This document shows positions 31,498 through 41,852 of a DNA stretch of 41,852 nt, one piece after another. Position numbers and translations under genes: made by a program. The number at the start of each line of letters is the position of its first letter. Position 1 is the stretch's first letter. The notes under the pieces were generated by a model. The model made no database searches, was not told the origin of the DNA, and worked only from the letters and a program-made list of their open reading frames with translations. Source of the DNA: Priapulus caudatus (taxonomy: Eukaryota; Priapulida; Priapulimorpha; Priapulimorphida; Priapulidae). The stretch covers positions 1 through 41,852 of the forward strand of contig NW_014578043.1 in assembly GCF_000485595.1 (NCBI RefSeq), written 5' to 3'.

Positions 31498-31500
<3 letters not shown>
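29983..31500. other. unassigned region with (AT)n and a long unrecognised frame
   Basis: (AT)n at 30,588-30,634 is followed by a hairpin. On the minus strand, 31,224-30,715 is a 169-codon frame, the longest not made of simple repeats or transposon sequence. It has no domain, signal peptide or splice context, and its codon use does not resemble that of the receptor exons. It may be chance. Confidence 0.35.
30632..30692. repeat. small hairpin at the end of an (AT)n tract
   Basis: Left ATATCAAGCGCTAATAATA and right TATTATTAGCTTTTGATATA are inverted copies around CCTTATTATTAGCTATTACC. Same family as the hairpins at 25,042 and 39,448. Confidence 0.65.
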
Positions 31501-31530
<30 letters not shown>

Positions 31531-31857
31531 TGCTCTCTCTTGGGGACGCCGGGACGCATGTAAGTGATTCGATACCGCAAGCCACGCGCTCGAGTCTTAT
31601 CGGCGCGTAATGGCGCGCTGTGAGGCGCGGACGCCGCGTTTATAGCGATTTATTATCAATTATGGCGGCCTCGTCACCATACAGACGCCAAGTAATGTTT
31701 TCTTATCGATAATTATGCACGCACCTGTATATAGCGTCTATGTGCTGAGTCAATAGCAACTTGCATGAAATCTTATCTACAAAGATTTCGGTATCAGAAC
31801 GTCTCTGACTCGGTGATCGCTGGGTGCGCCCGTATATTTTTTTGCGCACGAACGTTT
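31501..31857. other. short CT tract then unique DNA
   Basis: CT repeats at 31,501-31,530. Downstream are homeodomain-like TTATTATCAATTATG and TCGATAATTATG words at about 31,650-31,715. No gene. Confidence 0.35.
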
Positions 31858-33600
31858 GCACGCACGCGCGCACACACACACACGCACAGCACAACACAGC
31901 AGCGAGGCCACCACACCCACATTGCACCCACGACGGACAAGGGCGGGCACACACGCGGCGGCGGGCGGCACAGCACACACGCCATACACATTGCCACATG
32001 CAGCACACCCCTACATACATAACACACAACAGGCCATCGACAACCCGCCGCGCACCGACACCACACGACCGCGCACCCCACACGCCGGCGCACTCACACA
32101 TGCAACGACAGTTCAGCAGCGCACATGTGTGTGCCCCCCGGGGGGGCAGGCGGGCACGCAAAGGAGCAGCGAACACAGCAGCAACACCTACTTGGTTTGA
32201 GCGGGGCCACACACACACACACACAGCACACATAACAGCAGCCCCCCGCCCCGTGGCCCGGGAGGGGACCGGCAGCACACACATACGGCGGAGGGCCGCG
32301 GCGACACACCACACACAGCGACACAACAGCACACACACACACATATCGAGCGCGGATCACACAACACAGCACACGACAGTGCACACACACACACACACAC
32401 AGGGCACACCACACACACACACACTATATATACCTATCATATATATAGAATATACTATATATACCTAGTTATCTATAGCTGATTGACGACCTAGATCTGC
32501 TGTGTTTGTGTCTGCAAGCTTCGTATAAATCTCCCTCAACAGTTATTGGGCGCCTGACATCAGGCTGACATGTAATGGCAACGTAAAGCAAGTAACTAGC
32601 GATATTTGAGGGCGGTATAACGCGCCCCCAGTTTAGCTATCGACGTTGTCGATTAGGCAATGTACAAACACAAAGCCGCGTTTGGCTGGTCACTACCCCC
32701 CTAACTGTGGCGTATCGATTAACAATCTCGCATGATATTTATCTGACCCTCGCTCCGTTCCGGGTCGCCGCCTCGGTGCGTTCTCATGCCTCCCCCCCGT
32801 TTCAACTTCGACTATACACACTATGAACGTTAGCTGGCGAATGTACGTCCACCGCACGACGACTTGACAGCACGCCCATACATCACAGCTACACGACGCA
32901 CAGAGGCGCCGGGGGCGGCACAGGTCCACGCGAAGGGAGGGGGCGGGCGACACTGGACAGCAGTGGGGGGGCATACGCATACCACTACGGCATCATAGCA
33001 CCGACCGCCACAGGGCTGACAGCAACATACGATACAGCACGCACTACACACTGCACACACTGACACGACAAACATAGGACACACCGACGCGCCGCAGCAC
33101 TACAAACCCAATCACAAACCGAAACACTCACACACATGGCCGGGCACATCACACACCCATCACAGCGCGAGTCGGGCGGTCACGATCACCATCATTGTGT
33201 CGGGCGTCTGCGGGCGGTTTGCACACAGCACACACACACAGGGGGGCCACACGGCACAACACGACACCCTGCCCGCCGCACCACGCCACACGACAGTGAC
33301 ATCCCGCAGTTGACACCCACCTGGCAGTGACACACACAGAGCAGGGGGTGGGAGGCGCGGGGGCCCGCGGGCTCCGCTACATCACATCACACGACACACA
33401 CACACCGACACACGGCGCACGCGGCATCAGCGGAGCGAGGGGGGGCACACAGCAGAACACACACATGGGTTTGGGCGACATCACACATACACACACACCA
33501 GGCGGGGGTTCACGCGCCACACAGGGTCCACCACACACACACACCACCCACACATGCGGCATCACAGGGGCACAGCGACACAGCATGCACTATACACACA
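31858..33600. repeat. T-poor CA/G-rich degenerate low-complexity block
   Basis: Two blocks (about 31,858-32,425 and 32,840-33,600) consist largely of CACA and CACG words broken by GC-rich words and G runs, with very little T on this strand. Between them, 32,430-32,840 is ordinary sequence beginning with an AT-rich patch. Long His/Thr and Cys/Val frames on both strands are products of this composition. Confidence 0.75.
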
Positions 33601-33834
33601 TCACGAACGTATCACGCGCATATTTTCAGTGCAATTTATGTATCTTGTCTAACAAGCACCCACTTCTGTACAGTTGCTTCACGGCCGCCGAAATTTCACA
33701 AACCGAGTATTTTCTCGCACGTGCACATCTATATATATAGTGCGCGGTGCGAGTGTGTTTGGAAAGCGGGTTTAGTTTACACGCGCTGCCGTTTCACGTC
33801 TGCGGCGCCGCACGCCCAGGTCTTTGTCGGCAGC

Positions 33835-34061
33835 ATGGCCGCGGCGGCCGACACCGCCCTGGTCGCCTCGCTCAGAGATGCCGCCAAACAACGTCAACAC
33901 GGCGCAACGTTTTCGCCGAAGGTCCGTGACTCTTGCGCCATTCTGTCCGCTGTTGTTCCGCGGCGCGCGGACGTGACGTTCCCCCACTTAGTTCCACGCG
34001 GTGAGACGAGAGTGTGGGTTCGTCTCTCCTCGTGCTCGACTTCATTGACCATTGTCCGCGG
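33835..34061 (+). CDS. candidate first exon of unknown gene
   Basis: ATG at 33835 opens MAAAADTALVASLRDAAKQR then QHGATFSPKVRDSCAILSAV. Third positions are strongly GC-biased over the first 30 codons. The frame stays open to a near-consensus donor GTGAGTG at 34,062; GTGAGA at 34,004 is an alternative. A TATATATA lies about 100 bases upstream (33,730-33,738). No known domain. Confidence 0.4.
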
Positions 34062-34690
34062 GTGAGTGCACCGACAATAGCGACATTTTGCTAAAACGAC
34101 CCGAAATTAGCTCTCCAGCGTGCTATGCGTTCTTCTCCGTCCCGCCGGGGCCGTGCAAACAGCGAGCCTCCACACCGCAAACACTCGCAACCCTTTAGCG
34201 AAAACAGGTTAGCCCCGGCGCGTATGTTTACTGCCGGCCTCCTAAACTTTTACGAGGCGCGCGCGCGTGTGTAAGAAGTGACGCGTGGGGCGTGGAGAAA
34301 GTATGCCATTTGCGGCCGCGCGCTTGTCCCTGCGCGTGCCGGCGAGAGAAGCATCGTTGTCAAGCCGTTGCTATGTGTGGCGCTAAGAGGGTATGCAAAT
34401 GTAAGATGTGGGGATGTATTAGTTTAAGAAACAGGGTCGCTGTAATGGAGACGTCGCAGACCTGCATGTCACTGACCTCGGGTAGACCTTGACAGGTAGA
34501 ATAATTTTCGGTAACAGATGAAAGCAGAGTGAGTCGGAGATCCTTTCTTGGCGAAATTAACTATGATACCATCAAATTTTTCCTCATAGGTTCATGACGT
34601 CACTGCATTGAAATTATACACTGGCGTAATTTATCAAACTGTATAATGATAAAGCAATAGATATTTTGATAAACTTACATAAGCAGGCGC
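34062..34690. other. CpG-rich then AT-rich unassigned DNA
   Basis: CpG-rich to about 34,400, as expected downstream of a CpG-island promoter, then ordinary. No second exon was recognised. Confidence 0.35.
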
Positions 34691-34693
34691 GCG

Positions 34694-34855
34694 GACACAC
34701 ACACACACAAAACACACACACACGCACGCACACACACACACACCACACAACCACACACCACACACACACGACACACACAAACACACACACACACAAAACC
34801 CACCCCCCCCATAACCACACACACACCACACACACACACACAACACACACACACA

Positions 34856-34887
<32 letters not shown>

Positions 34888-34953
34888 GATATATATACGC
34901 CCCGCTCGCACTCTCACTCTCTATTTCTTATCTTTTATATCTCTCTATCTCTG

Positions 34954-34985
<32 letters not shown>

Positions 34986-34997
34986 GCTCTCTCTCTC

Positions 34998-35045
<48 letters not shown>
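34694..35045. repeat. (CA)n, (AT)n and (CT)n microsatellite complex
   Basis: CA repeats with breaks at 34,694-34,868, AT at 34,868-34,890, CT at 34,950-35,045. All reading frames here are repeat translations. Confidence 0.95.
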
Positions 35046-35194
35046 ACGCAAGCACCTGCATACATGCCACGCAAAGACAGACCCGCATGTCCGCGCTCAT
35101 ACACACCCCAGGGGCGAATGAAAAGGAGGTCCCAGCGGAGCAACCCCTTTTGTGAATGCATCCCTGATTTCCCAGTAAATTTTTAAATAGGACA

Positions 35195-35708
35195 AGTACA
35201 TACATACATATACATACATAACATTACATACATACATACAATACATACATTACATACATAATACACTACATACATACATTACATAACTACATACATACAT
35301 ACATACAATACAATACAACATACATACATAATACTATACATTACATACATACAATACATACAACATACATACATACATACATTACATACATTACATACAT
35401 ACATACATACATACATAATAATACATACATACATACTACATACATACAGTACATACATACATACATACATAATAATACATAAATACATACATACATGCAT
35501 GCATTGATGCATGCATGCATGGCATACGAGCATGCATGCATGATACATTTACATACATACATACATACATACATGCATACATACTACATACATTACATAC
35601 ATACATACATACATACAACATACATACATAGATACATACCATACATACATACTACATACATTACATAAATACATACTACATTACATACATACATACATAC
35701 ATACATAC

Positions 35709-35740
<32 letters not shown>

Positions 35741-36238
35741 CGGCACGCACGCACGCACTGCACGCACGCACGCACGCACGACGCACGCACGGGGCACGCA
35801 CCGCACGCACGCATACATACATACATACATACATACAATACATACAGTCATACATACATGACATACATACATCATAATCATACATTACATACATACATTA
35901 CCTACATACATACATACCATACATACATACATACAACATACATACAAACAACACAACACACACACCACACATACTACATGCATACATACATTGGCATACA
36001 TACATTACATAATACATACATACATACATACATACAATACATAATTACATACAATACATAGCATACAGAATACATCATACATACATGACATAACAGACAT
36101 ACATACATACATAATTCACTACATACATACATATCATACATACATACATACATACATACATTACATTAGCATACAGGTACATTCATACTACATACATCAC
36201 ATACATAATCATACATTCATACATACATAATACATACA
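35195..36238. repeat. about 1-kb (CATA)n array with a CACG core
   Basis: CATA tetranucleotides throughout, with frequent single-base losses and CATG variants near 35,490-35,575. A CACG/GCAC block occupies about 35,710-35,812. The Tyr/Val/Met/Cys-rich frames on the minus strand are not proteins. Confidence 0.95.
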
Positions 36239-36239
36239 T

Positions 36240-36324
36240 ACTACTGCTGCCTGCTATTACTACTACTACACTACTACTACTACTACTACGTTATACTACT
36301 ACTACTACTACTACTACTATATAG

Positions 36325-36356
<32 letters not shown>

Positions 36357-36433
36357 ACTGCTACTACTACTACTTACTACTACGTATCTACTACTACTAC
36401 TAGCTACTACTACTACTACTACTACTACTACTC

Positions 36434-36471
<38 letters not shown>

Positions 36472-36510
36472 GCTGCTGCGGCTACTGCTACTGCTACGAC
36501 TACTATAAAC
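36240..36510. repeat. (CTA)n trinucleotide array
   Basis: CTA repeats with occasional CTG and TTA breaks. They directly follow the CATA array, so two unrelated arrays abut. Confidence 0.95.
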
Positions 36511-37436
36511 AATGATAATTATAATTATAATAAGTACTAAAGTAATATAAATATATATATATACTATGAAAGGGAACAACCCATTTTTTGTTAGCTATGT
36601 TCTCTGAATCTTTATTAGCTAAGATATTATTAAATTAAGGAATTCCCCTCATGGGACTCCCCTGTGATATCCCAAAATCCATAATGAGGCTCTTCACGAC
36701 AATGTGCTCACCAAATCTTCACGTTCGATTGAGTTTGACGGCGAAAAGTTGTAGCTGAGTTAATACAAGTTAATATACCTTTATCTCCTGCACTTAAGGT
36801 AGGTTTTCCGAAATATCAATATGCCTGTTTCTTGAATAACAATCATAGTTCGTAGGCCTACACAAACACAGTGACCATGTTTGCCCAGTCAATAAATGGC
36901 ATTATTCTTGCCGATTGTCACCAATTCCTGCATGAATTATGTATTGTTGGCAAAACATGTTAAACCCCCAGACAGCCCCACAGGCAGTGATTATCAACTG
37001 CTGACCAGAAAGCTCCTGAAATTATTAACTGCTGACCAAAAAAACTGCTGATATTGGGGATTTCAATTCTAATATCAATTCTTACAAACTGCTGATATAA
37101 TTCGATACTAAACATAAAATAAAAAAATGTCCGTTTACGGTTCCAAACCAATTTCTTTAAAGGGTAGGTCGGTAAGTAAAAAAACATTTAATACATTTTT
37201 AAACATAAATTTTTTTTAAAGTCAAAAACACCAAAACCATCATTCAATGTGTTCATTTTCTACAATTTTAAAAACCCCGATACATATTTTGATGGAAAAA
37301 TTATAGAAAAATATTGTTTAGGAAGACTAATTTCTATTTCTCGACTTTATTTATGATCTTGGTCTAAAATAAATCAATTTAATATTCTTTTTACAACAAT
37401 GCTAATAAATTTGAGTCGGCACTTTTTTGGAAGGGT
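36511..37436. other. unassigned AT-rich DNA upstream of the Helitron fragment
   Basis: It contains four short repeats of AACTGCTGA at 36,998-37,095. It may be part of the Helitron, but no Rep domain or 5' TC end was recognised. Confidence 0.35.
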
Positions 37437-38131
37437 TTGTCAAACTCGACTCTAACTGTGAACGAAGCTGTCTATTTCTCTGTGGATTTCTTGAATTTCC
37501 TTAATACCGCAGGCTTACCGCCACACAAACTTACTCTTAAACTTGGTTCCCCCATCATTGTCCTCAGATCTTTAGACCCACCCAACATCACCAGTGGAAC
37601 ACGTTGTCGAGTCACAGCCTGCCATGCCAACGCCATAGACGTCGTCATCCTACATGGACCAGCAACTGGCAAAACCGTATTCATACCACGCCTACCACTC
37701 ATCCCTTCAACATCAGATCTTCCATTTTAATTTAAAAGACTGCAATTTCCTATCCGCCTTTGCTATGCTATGACAATAAACAAAGCCCAGGGACAGACTT
37801 TAACTACCATAGGCTTGGACCTGACCACACCTATCTTCTCCCATGGCATGCTCTATGTTGCCCTCTCACGAGTAGGCAAACCCACGGCGATGTTCATATT
37901 CGTTTGGCTTACTGCATCACCATCAATAAAGCGCAAAGTCAAACTTTCAAGAAGCTGGGCATTTTCCTTCCAAAACCCGTCTTCTCTCATGGCCAATTTT
38001 ACGTTGACTTCTTACGTGCTAAATCTTTCGCTGAGATAAAGCTTCAACTGGAAACTACTCACAACCAAACTCAAGGGAAATCAGACTCTGTTTACGACAC
38101 TACCAACGTTGTATACCATGAAGTTCTGTAA
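37437..38131 (+). pseudogene. Helitron PIF1-like helicase C-terminal region, broken
   Basis: First part: LPPHKLTLKLGSPIIVLRSL, DPPNITSGTRCRVTA, FIPRLPLIPS, then LPF[17 protein letters not shown]. The TAA at 37,728 stands where glutamine is usual. [20 protein letters not shown] and [16 protein letters not shown] follow, the last PIF1 helicase motifs. A second, diverged version of the same block then follows in another frame (about 37,900-38,131): [36 protein letters not shown], and a tail ending NVVYHEVL. So the terminal helicase motifs are duplicated but not identical. This is non-functional. Confidence 0.8.
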
Positions 38132-38261
38132 TTTAGTGTCCATCACCTGTAAATATCATCAACTAAACTTTTGTATTCTATTTTACTTCATCAAAGTACT
38201 TCTTCTCAGCTAAACCATGCATCACTACATTCTCAGCATATGCCCGCACCCGTGAGCATCA

Positions 38262-38440
38262 CTACCATAGACTTTAACTACCATAGGCTTGGGCCTGACC
38301 ACACCTGTCTTCTTCCATGGCATGCTCTATGTTGCCCTCTTACAAGTAGGCAAACCCAGGGCGATGTACATTCACACACAGCACACGAAGACCAAAAACA
38401 TACTTTACAAATAAGCCCTTGATCCTGAGGTGAGCTACAA
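38262..38440 (+). pseudogene. third partial copy of the Helitron helicase tail
   Basis: TTIGLGLTTPVFFHGMLYVA then LLQVGKPRAMYIH closely matches the first copy at 37,800-37,900. It is followed by a KTKNILYK ending with a stop and remnants up to the 3' hairpin. It is the block nearest the terminus. Confidence 0.7.
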
Positions 38441-38495
38441 CACTAATACACTCATTTATGAATTCCCGCCGTCCGAAGGACGGGTACTTTGCTAG

Positions 38496-38640
38496 TATAT
38501 ATATAAGTTCCAATAGGTTGCAACCGTATTCCTCAAAAAGGCTCTGGAGATACCTCCACCACCTCCATTTCGCGTTTAGCGAATCCCTCCCTTCCAGTAT
38601 TCCTGTGTCCGCTGTTGCACCCACACGAACGCGTGCATCC
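38496..38640. other. unassigned DNA after the Helitron end
   Basis: Unique sequence without a gene. Confidence 0.3.
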
Positions 38641-38845
38641 AGGCACGCAGACATACACTCACGCACTCATACGCACACACACACACGTAAACACACACGA
38701 ACGCACGCGCTCTCACACGCGCGAACGCACGCACACACACGCACGCACACGCACACACGCACGCACGCACGCACGCATGCACACATATACACGCAAACAC
38801 AAGCTACACCAGCTCACAGAGGATAAAGAGAGAGAGAGAGTGGAG
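38641..38845. repeat. CACG/ACGC-rich microsatellite and short GA tract
   Basis: Degenerate CACA/CGCA repeats to 38,790, then GAGAGA at 38,828-38,850. Confidence 0.85.
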
Positions 38846-38849
38846 AGAG

Positions 38850-39300
38850 GCCTTGGAGCCGACGTCGTCCCGTGCGTGCGCACAAGCTGCGTGGATTAGT
38901 GTTAATAAGGAGCCGTGTAAGTAAAGCTTGTGCTTATTAGGGGCGAAGTATGCATTGTTGCTGGTGCGCATAGAAGATGCCGCGATTGTAACATGCCGCC
39001 GAGTGAGCCCTACATCTATTACATCTATTACCGATTCACTATGTTTCTAGTTACAGTCTATTACGGCGTTGTGTTCAGAAAGAATTTAAAGAATTCTATA
39101 GTCTAATCCAAATCAATCTACTCGTTCTTAGTTGGGAGCAAGTCTTGTTTAATACAAATGACGGCACATCATGCGTTTAATTCATAACCATTAACTTTGA
39201 TACACACGAATAAAATTGTTTATTGTCTACGCACAACGTAACGAATTCAAAACAATATCATTTGATCTAATGTGCACAACAAATCTAATTATAACATGAT
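38850..39300. other. unassigned non-coding region
   Basis: AT-rich with no exon or repeat that I can support. Confidence 0.3.
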
Positions 39301-39307
39301 GTGGCTG

Positions 39308-39314
39308 CGCGATG

Positions 39315-39358
<44 letters not shown>
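39308..39358. repeat. (GGCT)n microsatellite
   Basis: About eleven GGCT units, flanked on each side by a CATGATGxGGCTGCGCG motif (39,295 and 39,362). This suggests a small duplication around the array. Confidence 0.9.
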
Positions 39359-39359
<1 letters not shown>

Positions 39360-39404
39360 ACACATGATGCGGCTGCGCGCGCATATGTGTGTATGTGTGT
39401 GTGG

Positions 39405-39484
39405 TATATATAAATAAATAAATAAATATATATATATATATATATATAGACAAGAGCTAATAATAAGTATTATTATAGCTCTTA

Positions 39485-39523
<39 letters not shown>

Positions 39524-39560
39524 TATATGTGTGTGTGTGTGTGTGTACGTGTATGTGTGT
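39405..39560. repeat. (AT)n/(GT)n tract with embedded hairpin
   Basis: AT repeats at 39,425-39,447 and 39,489-39,528, GT at 39,529-39,545. Between the AT tracts is the hairpin CAAGAGCTAATAATA...TATTATAGCTCTTAA (39,448-39,487), the third member of the hairpin family. Confidence 0.85.
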
Positions 39561-41300
<1,740 letters not shown>

Positions 41301-41852
41301 CGCGTGAGGGAACCGGTTTGGTGGGGCGAAAAAGAGCCGACGTTTATGAATATGAGCGCCACGTAATTGAGGCGGGCTCGCAGCAGACGTTAGGGCCGTA
41401 CACGCGCGCGCGTCACCGATTCACGGGCACACAAAAACCCGATTTGGGGGAAACGGTTTTTTTTTCAAACTTGCTAAGCGTTTATCTCGCGTAATTATAT
41501 GCTCGGTGGTATGGAATAGATGCGAGTTCGCATTCGATATTTATGCGCGTAGAGATCTAGCAGTAAACGCCAATGCTGTTGATGTGTATAGCGATATAAC
41601 GATATATAAGACTCGGCGTAATTAATTTTGTAGTGAGATTTATTCAGATGATGTCAATTGTAGCCAACTAAGCCATTACGTCGTTACAGCAGTGCTGTCC
41701 GGTGATGAGCCAGCTAGTAGTTGGGTTGTTCACAAAATATTCCCTGTTCCGCTTTCCTATATACTCACACCCGATCTCTCGTCATCTCTGCTCTTAAGAC
41801 GGTTTTACCCTATACTAAAGTAGTCTCTATTCATATACTATATATGTATATA
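41301..41852. other. unassigned right edge
   Basis: Ordinary AT/GC-mixed sequence; no gene supported. Confidence 0.3.

Larger units (their letters stand above)
37437..38495 (+). mobile_element. degraded Helitron 3' portion with intact terminus
   Basis: The end of a Helitron coding region is followed by a canonical 3' end: a stem CCGTCC-GAA-GGACGG at 38,469-38,483, then TACTTTGCTAG ending at 38,495, with T next. Helitrons end in CTRR after a short hairpin and insert between A and T, which fits. The 5' end and Rep domain are not seen, so the element is truncated or continues in an unrecognisable form to the left. Confidence 0.8.

Noticed and set aside
31703-32468. Two frames of over 210 residues on opposite strands
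   Set aside because: Both arise from the T-poor CA-rich block, which has few possible stop codons; no domain.

Overview
The window is nuclear DNA of an animal, most likely a marine or other aquatic invertebrate outside arthropods and nematodes. It is intron-bearing and very rich in microsatellites, with no operons and no large intact gene. Perfect TTAGGG-type runs sit inside one repeat, which argues against the usual arthropod or nematode telomere repeat. The transposon families visible (P-element/THAP, TAA-duplicating TIR elements, hAT MITEs, Helitrons, large foldbacks) are typical of such genomes. I cannot name the species.

Region 1 (1-7,700) is transposon on transposon. A dead P-element/THAP9-type transposase runs on the minus strand from about 4,984 to 1,650. 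It is cut by a 957-bp inverted-repeat element with a TAA target duplication, and it carries a MITE in an intron. To its right lie three large foldback structures. One contains interstitial telomere-like repeats, and one is an almost perfect palindrome with arms of about 220 bp.

Region 2 (8,800-15,000) is the most interesting part. Pieces of an ionotropic glutamate receptor (iGluR/IR) gene can be read there, but they are scrambled. Ligand-binding S1, pore loop M2 and helix M3 lie on the plus strand. The M1 helix that belongs between S1 and M2 lies on the minus strand, between inverted copies of a small TIR element, with short duplications at both breakpoints. Farther right, exons for the receptor's amino-terminal domain and the start of S1 lie on the minus strand in the correct minus-strand order. 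They may begin at a signal-peptide exon with a TATA box at 14.9 kb. The arrangement fits one minus-strand gene whose channel block was inverted, with M1 flipped separately, or two broken paralogues. A premature stop lies just after M3.

Region 3 (15,100-31,800) is mostly unassigned non-coding DNA. It holds a perfect short palindrome, long AT and GT microsatellites, a 10-bp minisatellite, a Helitron-like non-autonomous element with a tRNA-Arg-like sequence inside it, a 96-bp tandem array, a promoter-like cluster (TTACGTAA, CRE, TATA) and a few candidate exons of unknown genes.

Region 4 (31,800-41,852) is dominated by simple sequence: a T-poor CA/G-rich block, CA, CT, CATA and CTA arrays, and a 500-bp CT tract. 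It also holds a degraded Helitron whose helicase tail occurs in three partial copies before a well-formed Helitron 3' end at 38,495, and a candidate first exon at 33,835.

Most open reading frames in this window come from simple repeats or foldback arms and are not genes.
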